Shown here piece after piece: positions 1 through 8,664 of a DNA stretch of 64,000 nt (position 1 is its first letter; each line of letters begins with the position of its first letter). The notes beneath the pieces are model-generated. The model searched no databases. It was not told where the DNA came from and saw only the letters and a program-made list of their open reading frames with translations. The stretch comes from Pseudomonas extremorientalis (GTDB taxonomy: Bacteria > Pseudomonadota > Gammaproteobacteria > Pseudomonadales > Pseudomonadaceae): assembly GCF_001870465.1 (NCBI RefSeq), contig NZ_MDGK01000052.1, forward strand, positions 62,001 through 126,000, read 5' to 3'. The translations under genes and the position numbers were made by a program.

Positions 1-99
1 TTGTTTGTAGGCGATGAGATTGACGGCTTGCGCCTGGTATTGATCGATAACAGCAAAGTGGTATTCGACGGCGAGCAACGCTACGAGGTGCGCTGGTGA
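1..99 (+). CDS. rspQ: C-terminal end of RspQ (HrpQ/SctD family), partial
   Basis: The frame open from base 1 ends with a TGA at 97-99 and encodes about 32 residues ending in YEVRW. It overlaps the GTG start of rscN by four bases (GTGA). In P. syringae the gene just before hrcN is hrpQ, the inner-membrane ring protein of the SctD family, so position rather than strong sequence signature supports the name. Only the extreme C-terminus is in the window. Confidence 0.6.
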   Translation: MFVGDEIDGLRLVLIDNSKVVFDGEQRYEVRW

Positions 100-1454
100 G
101 CGACCTGCTGCGGGAGCGCCTGGAGGCTTGGCAGTCAAGGCAGTCGGAGGCGCTGACGCGTTTCGCGCCTGTTTCGATGCGGGGGCGGGTCCAGCGCGTC
201 AACGGCATGCTGTTGCAGTGTCGTTTGCCCCATGCGCGGATTGGAGATCTGTGCCAGGTCGAGAAAAATCCAGGTGAGAACATGCTTGCCGAGATCATCG
301 GCTTTGACCATCAGGACGCAGTGCTCAGTGCGCTGGGCAACCTTGAAGGTGTGCGTGTGGGGGCCAGTGTGGAGCGGCTCGGCGTACCCCATCGGGTACG
401 GGTCAGCGATGAGCTGCTGGGTCAGGTGCTGGATGGGTTTGGTCGACCCATTGTCGGCGACGGCCCGAGTGCCTTCGCCGGCGTCGATACGCCCGACGCA
501 ACAACCGTATTGTGCGAAGCGCCGTTGCCTACGGAGCGGCCCCGGATCAGTCGGGCGCTGGCCACCGGAGTGCGTTCGATTGATGGCTTGATGACCCTGG
601 GCGAGGGCCAGCGTGTGGGATTGTTTGCCGGTGCCGGTTGCGGAAAAACCACGTTGTTGGCCGAGATCGCGCGCAATGTGGAATGCGATGTCATTGTGTT
701 CGGCCTGATCGGGGAACGAGGTCGTGAGCTGCGTGAGTTCCTCGACCATGAGTTGGATGAACAACTGCGTGCCAAGGCGGTGCTGGTGTGCGCTACCTCG
801 GATCGGTCCAGCATGGAGCGTGCCCGTGCCGCTTTTACCGCCACCGCCCTGGCCGAAGGCTTCCGAAGCAAGGGCCAACGGGTTTTGTTGCTGATCGACT
901 CCTTGACCCGGTTTGCCCGGGCCCAGCGCGAAATTGGCTTGGCGGCCGGGGAACCACTGGGGCGCGGTGGTTTGCCTCCGTCGGTGTACAGCCTGTTGCC
1001 GCGTTTGGTGGAGCGCGCCGGGCTGACACGCAACGGCGTGATTACCGCGATTTACACGGTGCTTATCGAACAGGACTCCATGAACGATCCGGTGGCGGAT
1101 GAAGTCCGGTCGCTGTTGGATGGACATATCGTGCTGTCACGTAAATTGGCCGAGCGGGGACACTATCCGGCGGTCGATGTGCTGGCCAGCCTGTCGCGAA
1201 TCTTGAGCAATGTGGCCGATTCTGCAGATATCCAGGCCGGTACGGCATTACGGCGCCTGTTGTCGGCGTATCAACAGATCGAGCTGATGCTCAAGCTGGG
1301 TGAGTATCAAGCCGGCAGCGATGCCCTGACTGATATGGCGGTAGACAGCCGCCAGGCGGTCGACAGCTTTTTGCGCCAGGACCTGCGCGAGCCGTCACCC
1401 ATCGCGACGACCCTGGAGCAACTGAAGGAGCTGACGGCTTATGTGCCCTTCTGA
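96..1454 (+). CDS. rscN: Type III secretion ATPase RscN (HrcN/SctN)
   Basis: This 452-residue protein is the hexameric ATPase at the base of the export apparatus, which strips chaperones from substrates and helps unfold them. It shows the F1/FliI-type P-loop GAGCGKTT near residues 177-184, a Walker B LLLIDSLTRFARA near 267-280 and the catalytic-domain motif GRGGLPPSVYSLLPRL just after. Length matches the family. The GTG start at 96 overlaps the rspQ stop and the stop lies inside rspO, so translation is probably coupled. It leads the rscN-rspO-rspP-rscQRSTU block. Confidence 0.95.
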   Translation: MSDLLRERLEAWQSRQSEALTRFAPVSMRGRVQRVNGMLLQCRLPHARIGDLCQVEKNPGENMLAEIIGFDHQDAVLSALGNLEGVRVGASVERLGVPHRVRVSDELLGQVLDGFGRPIVGDGPSAFAGVDTPDATTVLCEAPLPTERPRISRALATGVRSIDGLMTLGEGQRVGLFAGAGCGKTTLLAEIARNVECDVIVFGLIGERGRELREFLDHELDEQLRAKAVLVCATSDRSSMERARAAFTATALAEGFRSKGQRVLLLIDSLTRFARAQREIGLAAGEPLGRGGLPPSVYSLLPRLVERAGLTRNGVITAIYTVLIEQDSMNDPVADEVRSLLDGHIVLSRKLAERGHYPAVDVLASLSRILSNVADSADIQAGTALRRLLSAYQQIELMLKLGEYQAGSDALTDMAVDSRQAVDSFLRQDLREPSPIATTLEQLKELTAYVPF

Positions 1455-1869
1455 ATCGCTTATCGCTGAAGTCGAGATATTGCGACGCTTGCGCAGGCAT
1501 CGGGCAGACCGTGCCGAGCGAGCACTGAGTGCCGCCAAGAAAGCCCAGCGTACTGTGCTTCGACAGATCGAACAGGCTGAAGAGGCGCTTGAGCAGAGCC
1601 GACGCGAAGAGGCGCGGCAGTGTGCGCAGTTGCTCAAGGAGAATCAGGGCCAAGTCATGACACTGCAGGCACTGAAAGCCTGGAGCACCCAAGAGCACAA
1701 CCTGTCTGCCAGCACCCGACGAGAGGAGAGCCAATTGCAAGCGTTGCACGTGCAAAAAGACCAGCAGACGCTGGCGGTAGGAGATGCCCAGAAGCACGTC
1801 ACCCGCTGTTTGCTCGAGGTGGAAAAACTTCAAGAGTTATCCGGTTTATTGGCTCAGGAGCAAGCATGA
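1441..1869 (+). CDS. rspO: RspO, HrpO/SctO stalk protein
   Basis: A 142-residue, strongly charged protein rich in Glu, Gln, Arg and Ala, with the heptad-like pattern of a long coiled coil over almost its whole length (RRLRRHRADRAERALSAAKK and on). SctO/FliJ proteins of this build form the stalk that inserts in the ATPase ring and contacts the export gate. Position directly after the ATPase gene, with a 14-base overlap, supports the HrpO assignment. Sequence conservation in this family is low, so the call rests on size, coiled coil and location. Confidence 0.8.
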   Translation: MCPSESLIAEVEILRRLRRHRADRAERALSAAKKAQRTVLRQIEQAEEALEQSRREEARQCAQLLKENQGQVMTLQALKAWSTQEHNLSASTRREESQLQALHVQKDQQTLAVGDAQKHVTRCLLEVEKLQELSGLLAQEQA

Positions 1870-2303
1870 CCCAGGTTTCAATTGGCAAGACTGAGCGCAT
1901 GCGTGAACTCAGTGATACACGTGAGATGGGAATGAGCGCCGTGGTGCCCTTGGAGCAGGCGCTGCGGTTTGCGTTGCTGGTCACCACCGACGTTGGCAGC
2001 TCTGCGGCGAGCACGAAAATGGCGAACGATAGCCCCCTGCTCGAATCGTTGACTGAACAACTGGCCCCCCATTTTCAAGGATCATCGCAGTGGCCACTGC
2101 AGGTGGTGCTGTACGTGCCTCGTCTAGGGCGCATCAAAGCCAGTATCCGGCGCGAGCCGGGAGTCTGGAGCGTCGAACTGGACGCTGAGTGCGATCGCAC
2201 GACGAACTGGCTCTGCGGCATGCGCCAGCGTTGTCAGGAGCGCATCGCCAACACGTTGGGACAGCCGGTCGATCTCACGTTGGTTCATATGGCCTCGGCA
2301 TGA
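1866..2303 (+). CDS. rspP: RspP, HrpP/SctP substrate-specificity switch protein
   Basis: The ATG at 1866 overlaps the rspO stop (ATGA) and gives 145 residues; an in-frame opening further upstream is inside rspO and is not needed. HrpP-type proteins control needle or pilus length and switch substrate specificity; they are poorly conserved, proline-containing and often have a C-terminal globular T3S4-like domain, which here would be the part from about residue 75 (WPLQVVLYVPRLGRIKASI). Assignment is mostly by position between SctO and SctQ. Confidence 0.7.
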   Translation: MTQVSIGKTERMRELSDTREMGMSAVVPLEQALRFALLVTTDVGSSAASTKMANDSPLLESLTEQLAPHFQGSSQWPLQVVLYVPRLGRIKASIRREPGVWSVELDAECDRTTNWLCGMRQRCQERIANTLGQPVDLTLVHMASA

Positions 2304-3313
2304 TGATGCCGCTGTTGGCGTTACGTCAGGTCAAGGCTGAGGCCGTCGCGGCCCGGCGCCGGTTGGGCTGTGGCATACGTATGCCGTTTCAGGTCTCAAG
2401 CCAGCAGGGTGAACTCTTGCTGGAGCCTGGGCGACCACCAGGAAGTGCTACACCTGTCTGCTTCGAAACGGCCTGCGGCGTGCTGGGTTTCAGTGAGCCC
2501 GGTCCGCTGTTGAGCTTGCTGGGAGAGTGCCCTGTGACGCTGGCCCTGGCCGACAACGATCCGGATTCGTGGTTCTGGGATCTGTTCCTGTACCACCTCA
2601 GCCCGCAGGTCAGGAAGCTGTTGGGGCACCTGCGATTGCTGGGAGGTAGTCACTCATTGCCATTTGGCTGCCGGCTTACTGTGACCTTGGGGATGTCCCA
2701 GGTTTCGGCATACCTGTGGCTGACTCACGAGAGCTTTCTGGCGGTGTGTGATGCCGGCCCATGGCGCTCGATCGCCGCTCCGCTGCCTGAGCGTTTTCAG
2801 GTGGCAATCGCCGTAACGCTGGGGCGGCTGCAACTGTCCATTGCTCATTTGCGCACCGCTCGGTCGGGCGATGTCGTGGTAATCGAACAGGCCTTTTTCA
2901 ACGCGCGGGGTGTCGGGTATCTGCAGGTGGGTGAACGCCGCCTGCATGGGCATATCGACGATGCATCCGGGCATTTGTGTTTGACACTTGCATCTCTTGA
3001 GGAAACCTCTGTGGACGAGGACTTTGCAGTACACGACTTCCCGAAATCCGGGGATGAACAACCGGTAGCGGACGTATTTGGCCATGAGCCGTTCGATGAA
3101 TTGAGCATGGCGCTCAACGTGCGGTGTGGAACCTTGAACCTGACGCTGGGGGAGTTGCGCAACCTGTCCCCCGGAGCCGTGCTGGGTATCTCCGGCTATG
3201 CACCCGGCATGGCCGGGCTTTACTACGGTGATCGCCCGATTGGCGTGGGGCAGTTGGTCGAGGTTGACGGGTGCCTCGGCTTGCAACTGTCCCGCATGAC
3301 GTTTTCCCGATGA
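2300..3313 (+). CDS. rscQ: RscQ, unsplit C-ring protein (HrcQ/SctQ)
   Basis: Starting at ATG 2300, which overlaps the rspP stop, this encodes 337 residues (three ATGs follow each other, so the exact first residue is uncertain). The last ~70 residues (LNVRCGTLNLTLGELRNL, then LYYGDRPIGVGQLVEV) are a typical SpoA/FliN-like domain; the N-terminal ~200 residues correspond to HrcQa. In P. syringae these two parts are separate genes, hrcQa and hrcQb; here one frame carries both. The protein forms the cytosolic sorting platform with RspD and RspE. An internal start near 3106 could yield a free SpoA fragment, as in YscQ. Confidence 0.88.
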   Translation: MMMPLLALRQVKAEAVAARRRLGCGIRMPFQVSSQQGELLLEPGRPPGSATPVCFETACGVLGFSEPGPLLSLLGECPVTLALADNDPDSWFWDLFLYHLSPQVRKLLGHLRLLGGSHSLPFGCRLTVTLGMSQVSAYLWLTHESFLAVCDAGPWRSIAAPLPERFQVAIAVTLGRLQLSIAHLRTARSGDVVVIEQAFFNARGVGYLQVGERRLHGHIDDASGHLCLTLASLEETSVDEDFAVHDFPKSGDEQPVADVFGHEPFDELSMALNVRCGTLNLTLGELRNLSPGAVLGISGYAPGMAGLYYGDRPIGVGQLVEVDGCLGLQLSRMTFSR

Positions 3314-3963
3314 CTTTCCAGGGAGTGGACCCGCTCGTACTCGCCCTGTTTCTCGGTGGGCTGTCGCTGATGCCGATGTTGCTGGTCGTGTGCACGGCGT
3401 TCCTGAAAGTTGTCATTGTGCTGATGATCACCCGCAACGCCATCGGTGTGCAGCAAGTACCGCCGAGCATGGCAATCAACGGCATTGCCCTGGCGGCAAC
3501 GCTATTCATTATGGCGCCCGTAGGCTACGAGATCTCCGTGACGCTGAAGGCGGCACCTCTGGACCTCAGCAGCGTGCACGCGATGCAAACCACCGGCCTG
3601 GTAGCCATACAACCGTTGCGCACGTTCATGAGTCGCAACACCGACCCGGACATTCTGACGCACCTGAAGGAAAACACCGTCCGAATGTGGCCGTCTGAAA
3701 TGGCCCATGAGGTTCAGCGCGAAGACTTGATCCTGCTGATGCCAGCCTTCGTCCTGTCGCAGTTGCAGGCCGGTTTCGAGATAGGGTTCCTGATCTACAT
3801 TCCGTTCATCGTCATTGACTTGATCGTCTCCAACCTGCTGTTGGCGCTGGGCATGCAAATGGTCTCGCCGATGACGATTTCGCTGCCGCTCAAAATGTTG
3901 TTGTTCGTACTCGTCTCGGGCTGGTCACGCTTGCTCGACAGCCTGTTCCTTTCTTATCTCTGA
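3310..3963 (+). CDS. rscR: Export gate protein RscR (HrcR/SctR, FliP family)
   Basis: The ATG at 3310 overlaps the rscQ stop and gives 217 residues, the standard SctR length. Hydrophobic N-terminal segments are followed by the family motif LLVVCTAFLKVVIVL and a periplasmic stretch, then two C-terminal membrane segments with GFEIGFLIYIPFIVIDL. SctR subunits form the core of the export gate with SctS and SctT. An in-frame opening further upstream lies within rscQ and was not used. Confidence 0.95.
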   Translation: MTFQGVDPLVLALFLGGLSLMPMLLVVCTAFLKVVIVLMITRNAIGVQQVPPSMAINGIALAATLFIMAPVGYEISVTLKAAPLDLSSVHAMQTTGLVAIQPLRTFMSRNTDPDILTHLKENTVRMWPSEMAHEVQREDLILLMPAFVLSQLQAGFEIGFLIYIPFIVIDLIVSNLLLALGMQMVSPMTISLPLKMLLFVLVSGWSRLLDSLFLSYL

Positions 3964-3970
3964 GTAGCTT

Positions 3971-4234
3971 ATGGAGCCGATCGTGCTGTTCAAGCAAGGC
4001 ATGTTGCTGGTGGTAGTGCTGTCGGCACCCCCGCTTATCGTGGCCGTGGTTATCGGTGTACTGACTTCCCTCCTGCAGGCATTGATGCAGATACAAGACC
4101 AGACCCTGCCCTTTGGTGTGAAGTTGGTAGCTGTGGGCGTCACCTTGATTCTGACCGGGCGCTGGATTGGTGTGGAACTGGTGCAATTGATCAACCTGAC
4201 GTTCGACATGATTGCCCGTTCGGCGCTGAGCTGA
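3971..4234 (+). CDS. rscS: Export gate protein RscS (HrcS/SctS, FliQ family)
   Basis: This 87-residue protein consists of two transmembrane hairpins (residues about 12-40 and 52-75) with the conserved FliQ-type stretch LLQALMQIQDQTLPF between them. SctS packs around the SctR-SctT core of the export gate. It lies 7 bases after rscR and 10 before rscT, in the same transcriptional unit, and is of full family length. Confidence 0.94.
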   Translation: MEPIVLFKQGMLLVVVLSAPPLIVAVVIGVLTSLLQALMQIQDQTLPFGVKLVAVGVTLILTGRWIGVELVQLINLTFDMIARSALS

Positions 4235-4244
4235 GGTAACCCGC

Positions 4245-5033
4245 GTGCTGCAACTCATTGATTACCTGCCCAGCCTTCTGGTCGCTATGGCGCGAATCTA
4301 TCCTTGTGTATTCCTGGTGCCTGCCTTCTGTTTTCAACATCTGCGTGGTATGCCTCGGCACATCATCGTGATGGTGCTGGGGCTGATTCCGGCTCCCGGC
4401 ATTTACACGGTGCTAAAAGCGCACGACTACTCATTGCTGATGATCGGTGCCCTGATTTTCAAGGAGGTGGCTCTGGGCCTTTTGCTCGGGGTCTTATTGA
4501 GCATGCCGTTCTGGATGTTCGAGTCGGTGGGGGCATTACTCGACAACCAGCGCGGCGCGCTCGCCGGTGGCCAACTCAACCCGTCGCTGGGACCGGACGC
4601 AACGCCGGTGGGGCATCTGTTCAAACAGTTGGCGATCTACCTGTTGATCGCCACCCTCGGGCTCGGGGCGATGACCCAAGTGATCTGGGACAGTTATGTA
4701 ATCTGGTCCCCGACCGCTTGGCTACCTTTCGTTGGAGTGAACGGTTTCAGTGTGTTTACCACTCTGCTGGCGGACACGTTCACCCATATGATGCTCTACG
4801 CCGCGCCATTTATAGCGGTGTTGCTGCTGCTGGAGTTTGGCGTTGCGTTGCTGGGGCTTTATAGCCCGCAGTTGCAAGTCTCGACTCTGGCACCACCGGT
4901 CAAATGCCTGGCTGGCCTGATGATTCTGATTCTGTACCTGCCGTTGTTGCAGGATTTGATCGTCGGGCGCATGAGCCTGTTGGGTGATCTCAAGCAATCC
5001 CTGCTTGCAATGTTCCAGGTCTCGGCATCATGA
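4245..5033 (+). CDS. rscT: Export gate protein RscT (HrcT/SctT, FliR family)
   Basis: A 262-residue polytopic membrane protein of full SctT/FliR length with about six hydrophobic segments. Conserved FliR-like stretches are visible, including the G-V-L-L-S-M-P-F-W-M-F-E-S-V-G run and DNQRGALAGGQLNP near residues 101-114. The start is a GTG at 4245, supported by GAGGT seven bases upstream. The stop overlaps the rscU start. It forms the cap of the gate with RscR and RscS. No truncation is evident. Confidence 0.94.
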   Translation: MLQLIDYLPSLLVAMARIYPCVFLVPAFCFQHLRGMPRHIIVMVLGLIPAPGIYTVLKAHDYSLLMIGALIFKEVALGLLLGVLLSMPFWMFESVGALLDNQRGALAGGQLNPSLGPDATPVGHLFKQLAIYLLIATLGLGAMTQVIWDSYVIWSPTAWLPFVGVNGFSVFTTLLADTFTHMMLYAAPFIAVLLLLEFGVALLGLYSPQLQVSTLAPPVKCLAGLMILILYLPLLQDLIVGRMSLLGDLKQSLLAMFQVSAS

Positions 5034-6127
5034 GTGATTCAGGTGAGAAAAAACACGCGGCCACCCCCAAGAAACTGCGTGATCAGCGCCAGAAGGGCCA
5101 GGTCGCGCAGAGCCAGGATGTCGGCAAGCTGTTGGTACTGACCGCCTTGAGCGAGATAGCCTTGTTCACGGCCGAGCCCAGCATGCAGCGTTTCCAGCAA
5201 CTGTTGGTCTTGCCCATGTCCCGCATTGGCCAACCCTTTGCACGGGCGCTGGAAGAAGTGCTGCTGGAAGCGCTGCTGATGTTCTTTGCGTTTGCCCTGA
5301 TGATGGCCGCCGTGGCGATCACGGTGAAATTGATCAGTGCTTGGATGCAGTTCGGTGTTCTGTTTGCGCCCGAAAGCTTGAAGCTGAACTTCAGCCGTCT
5401 CAACCCACTCAGCCAGATCAAACAGATGTTCTCCGCTCAGCAGGTGATGAACCTGCTGATGAGTCTGACCAAGGCCGTGCTTTTGGCATTGGTCCTCTAT
5501 GTGGTGATCAGCCCTTCACTTGGCGTGTTGATCAACCTGGCCAACAGCGACTTGCAGAGTTATGTCAAAGCCCTGATCATTTTATTTCGCCACCTGCTGC
5601 ATGCCTGTCTGGGTTTGTTGCTGGTGCTGGCGCTGATCGACTTGGCGTTGCAGAAACACTTTTTTGCCAAGCGCATGCGGATGACGCAAGTCGAGGTGAT
5701 GAAGGAGTACAAGGACTCGGAGGGCGATCCTCACATCAAAGGGCAACGGCGTTCACTGGCTTATCAACTCGCCCAGGAAGAACCGCAGGTCAAGCTGCCC
5801 AAGTTGGAAGAGTCCGACATGTTGGTGGTCAACCCAACACACTTTGCCGTCGCCTTGTATTACCGACCCGGTAAAACGCCTTTGCCGCTGCTGGTGGACA
5901 AGGGCACCGATGACCAAGCGCGCGCATTGATCGATCGGGCGAAAGCGGCTGATGTGCCGGTGATCCAGTGCGTATGGCTGGCGCGTACGCTCTATGAAAA
6001 GAAACTGGGTGCCGGCATCCCGCGTGAAACCTTGCAAGCTGTGGCGCTGATCTACCGGACTCTGCGTGAATTGGACGATGAAGCCAAGCGCGAAACCCTG
6101 GAACTGCCCGAGCTTGCGCAGCGGTAA
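5030..6127 (+). CDS. rscU: Autocleaving export switch protein RscU (HrcU/SctU, FlhB family)
   Basis: The 365-residue protein has the N-terminal signature SGEKKHAATPKKLRDQRQKG, four membrane segments, and a cytoplasmic domain containing the autocleavage motif NPTH (LVVNPTHFAVAL) near residues 266-269. Cleavage between Asn and Pro in this family permits the change from early to late substrates. The start at 5030 overlaps the rscT stop. It is the last gene of the plus-strand operon and is convergent with rspT, leaving only 53 bases between. Confidence 0.96.
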   Translation: MSDSGEKKHAATPKKLRDQRQKGQVAQSQDVGKLLVLTALSEIALFTAEPSMQRFQQLLVLPMSRIGQPFARALEEVLLEALLMFFAFALMMAAVAITVKLISAWMQFGVLFAPESLKLNFSRLNPLSQIKQMFSAQQVMNLLMSLTKAVLLALVLYVVISPSLGVLINLANSDLQSYVKALIILFRHLLHACLGLLLVLALIDLALQKHFFAKRMRMTQVEVMKEYKDSEGDPHIKGQRRSLAYQLAQEEPQVKLPKLEESDMLVVNPTHFAVALYYRPGKTPLPLLVDKGTDDQARALIDRAKAADVPVIQCVWLARTLYEKKLGAGIPRETLQAVALIYRTLRELDDEAKRETLELPELAQR

Positions 6128-6143
6128 TCGACGTCAGGTGCAA

Positions 6144-6170
6144 CTGGCCAGGACCTGAAGGCTTGGCCAG
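6144..6170. terminator. Stem-loop between convergent rscU and rspT
   Basis: CTGGCCA at 6144-6150 pairs with TGGCCAG at 6164-6170 across a 13-base loop in the 53-base convergent gap. There is no T-run, so it is at best a weak or factor-assisted terminator for either operon. Confidence 0.35.
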
Positions 6171-6180
6171 CCGCATTGGC

Positions 6181-6384
6181 TCATCGTTCCAGCGAGATCG
6201 TCTGATAATCCGAACGTTCTCCTGCGGGGCCAGGCTCGGCACGCATGTGCGACGGCCACCAGACCACCATTTTAGACTCGCTCGATTGTGGACGAGAGCA
6301 TGAATCACCTTTGCACGTTGCAGTACAGCCGACGCTGAGCAATACCGTAATGATGAGAGTGACGCTGAACAGGGTGCGTTTCAT
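6181..6384 (-). CDS. rspT: RspT, small HrpT-like lipoprotein
   Basis: A 67-residue protein with a hydrophobic leader ending in a lipobox (LLSVGC, Cys at residue 20), so it is predicted to be a lipoprotein. It starts four bases inside the end of rscC. In P. syringae the hrpC operon carries hrpT, a small outer-membrane lipoprotein gene, at exactly this place, directly after hrcC; a role in secretin placement is plausible but inferred. In P. syringae hrpV follows hrpT; here nothing coding lies between rspT and rscU. Confidence 0.72.
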   Translation of the reverse strand: MKRTLFSVTLIITVLLSVGCTATCKGDSCSRPQSSESKMVVWWPSHMRAEPGPAGERSDYQTISLER

Positions 6385-8516
6385 CGCATGTCTTTCCGGG
6401 CTGGGGTGAGAAGGGACGGGCGGGGCACGCCGATGTGTTCATCTTTCACTACGGGGCGCATGGCGATAAGAACCTCAGCCTCTTCGCCCGGCTTGAGCCA
6501 GGCTCGTGGCCACACGGTTACTGCCAGGGTCTGAGCGTTGCTGCACTCCTTTTCATCAATGCGCACATTGCGTTTGAACTGATTGCGCAACACGATGATT
6601 GCTACGTTGAAGTGTGGCCCTGTATACCACTGGCTGCGCTGGGTATTGAGAGCCAGCAGCTCACGTGTCGAGCACAATGTATCCAACCCCAGGGGCATCG
6701 CGGCCGCCTTGAACGCCTTGGGCACCTCGCCACTCACGAGATGCGCCAGCGTGCTGGTGATTTCGCTTCGCTGGATCACTGGCGGGTAGGGTGCATTGCG
6801 TCGGGCCAAGGGGGCTAGTGCAGCCTGTAATTCGGCCTGATCGGCTTTTGGCAGGTAACGTGAAGGGTCGGCTTGGTCTCCGATCACACGGGGTGTCAGG
6901 ATGAACAGGCGTTCCCGTCGGTTGTTCTCGCGTTTCGTGGAGGAGAACAACGCCTTGCCTAGCAATGGAATGTCTCCCAACACGGGCACCTTTCTCTGGG
7001 TGTCGGTGTTTTCCGTTACGTGAAACCCACCCACCACCAGTGAGCTTTTTTCTGCCATTACGGCCTGGGTACTCACCTTGCCTCGGCGCACATCCAGTCC
7101 ACCGATTGAGACGTTGGAATCGTTAAAATTGCCATCTTCAATATCCACGACCAAATGGACTTGGTGGCTGCCTTTGCTGGTGATGACCCTGGGGGCTACT
7201 TGAAAGCTGGTACCTGCGGTGACGGGCAGAATAGTCGCGTTCTCTGTGCCGGCTACCAGGTATTGGGTCCGGTTGAAATCAATCACCGCCGGTTGGTTTT
7301 CCAGCGTCAGCACCGATGGGTTCGACACGATAGTGGCCAGGCCACGGCTTTCCAGGGCGCGGATTTCAGCATAGAAACGGTCGCGATTGCCGATATTGAT
7401 TTGTGAAGAGCTGCCGGGTGCCATGATCGATTCGCCTCGAAAACGGCTGTTTTGAAACCCCCAGTTGACCCCGAATTCGCGCAATTGACTGCGCTCGATA
7501 TCCAGGATGATTGCGTCGATTTCCACCAGCTTGCGGGCCACGTCGAGTTGCGTGATCAGCTCTCTGTAAAGGGCCTGGCGCTCGGGCAGGTCATAAATCA
7601 GTACCGCGTTATTGCGCACATCCGCCTCGACCCTGATTTTGCTGGCGTTCACCGGCGCGCGGGGAGTGAGCGACGCGCCGGTGTCCAATGAGCCCGCGCC
7701 CGCGGGTGTTCCCAGCATTTGCCCAAGCAGCGGGTTGCTCAACCGGGCGCCGGTTGTGGGAGCCAGTGGCGAGGGTTGCGCTGCGGTTGTGGAGCGTGTC
7801 GCCATGACGGACGTCGGGCGTGGTTCCAACAACCCGCGCAGCATAGTGGCAACCCCTGGGATGGTGATTTTTTCCCCCCGGTAATCGATCACGCGGTCTG
7901 CTGCGTTGGCGAACTTCAGCGGGTAGGTCAACACGCTCTGCTTTTCATCTGCCGACTTTCGCTGGCTGCTGAACTGCTTGATCTTCTCTATGTAACCCCT
8001 GGGGCCAGAGACCAGAACGACGCCGTCCTCTGGCAACTCGCCCCAGCCAAAGCGGCTTTCCAACAGGCCGATATCGGTCAGTGCCTGCTTCAAGTCCGAG
8101 ATGGATTCCGACGATACTTCCAGGCGCGCGGATTGCTGCTGATCCAGCGTGCTGATATAGAGCGTGTTGTTGTACAGGTACCACTGGAAGCGATGCTCCA
8201 CACCCAGTCTGTCGAGTAGGGACTGAGGGGTGTTGGCGCGGATTTTTCCATTGACCGAACCCTCAAGCAGGCCTTCGATCTGAAGCTGCGTACCGAACGT
8301 CTGGGCGAAATCTTCAAGTACCTCCCGCACGGGCTTGTGCTCGGCTTCATAGGCGTAGGCCGTGTTTTTCCATTCGTTGGGGATGGCGGCCAATGTGGTT
8401 TGCGAAAGCGTCAGCAGCCATGGCAGCGCGAGCAGGTAGCGCCAGGCAGGGCGTTTTTGCGAAAGTCCGGACGAGACATAACGCAAGCAGCCAGGCTTGT
8501 AGGTCTTGTTCTTCAT
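6381..8516 (-). CDS. rscC: Outer-membrane secretin RscC (HrcC/SctC)
   Basis: The 711-residue protein starts with a long positively charged N-region and a hydrophobic signal segment (YLLALPWLLTLSQTTLA), followed by N-terminal ring domains (about residues 50-330) and a C-terminal secretin domain with VPVLGDIPLLGKALFSS near residues 510-530. It forms the outer-membrane ring of the injectisome. It sits between rspF and rspT in a unit that begins at the hrp box near 8940. Length and domain order are those of HrcC, with no visible frameshift. Confidence 0.95.
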   Translation of the reverse strand: MKNKTYKPGCLRYVSSGLSQKRPAWRYLLALPWLLTLSQTTLAAIPNEWKNTAYAYEAEHKPVREVLEDFAQTFGTQLQIEGLLEGSVNGKIRANTPQSLLDRLGVEHRFQWYLYNNTLYISTLDQQQSARLEVSSESISDLKQALTDIGLLESRFGWGELPEDGVVLVSGPRGYIEKIKQFSSQRKSADEKQSVLTYPLKFANAADRVIDYRGEKITIPGVATMLRGLLEPRPTSVMATRSTTAAQPSPLAPTTGARLSNPLLGQMLGTPAGAGSLDTGASLTPRAPVNASKIRVEADVRNNAVLIYDLPERQALYRELITQLDVARKLVEIDAIILDIERSQLREFGVNWGFQNSRFRGESIMAPGSSSQINIGNRDRFYAEIRALESRGLATIVSNPSVLTLENQPAVIDFNRTQYLVAGTENATILPVTAGTSFQVAPRVITSKGSHQVHLVVDIEDGNFNDSNVSIGGLDVRRGKVSTQAVMAEKSSLVVGGFHVTENTDTQRKVPVLGDIPLLGKALFSSTKRENNRRERLFILTPRVIGDQADPSRYLPKADQAELQAALAPLARRNAPYPPVIQRSEITSTLAHLVSGEVPKAFKAAAMPLGLDTLCSTRELLALNTQRSQWYTGPHFNVAIIVLRNQFKRNVRIDEKECSNAQTLAVTVWPRAWLKPGEEAEVLIAMRPVVKDEHIGVPRPSLLTPARKDMR

Positions 8517-8664
8517 AAGTGGTTCTCTGTTTGGTACGAGAGCGGATGCTGCGAAGTCGGGCGCGTGTCTTGGGCGCAGCGTGTGAGACGGGTGATGGTC
8601 GGCGGGCAGTGACAGCCCCGAGTCGTCGATTCACGAGTACCTGCATCACCCGGCCTCGCACCAT
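8347..8664 (-). other. Possible remnant of rspG, or a non-coding coupled frame
   Basis: A 105-residue frame starts at an ATG overlapping the rspF stop (TGATG), so it could be translated by coupling. More than half of it overlaps the start of rscC in another reading frame. In P. syringae hrpG, of about 140 codons, occupies the place between hrpF and hrcC; here only 147 bases separate rspF and rscC. The first ~50 residues (VMQVLVNRRLGAVTARRP) could be what is left of HrpG, or it may be chance. I do not recognise a domain. Confidence 0.2.

Noticed and set aside
3128..3133. GGAACC inside rscQ, as a possible hrp box for rscR onward
   Set aside because: No CCAC follows at 15 or 16 bases, and the genes overlap, so an internal HrpL promoter is not supported.
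7945..8184. Short frames inside rscC on both strands
   Set aside because: rscC is intact and of full length, so these are not fragments of another gene.
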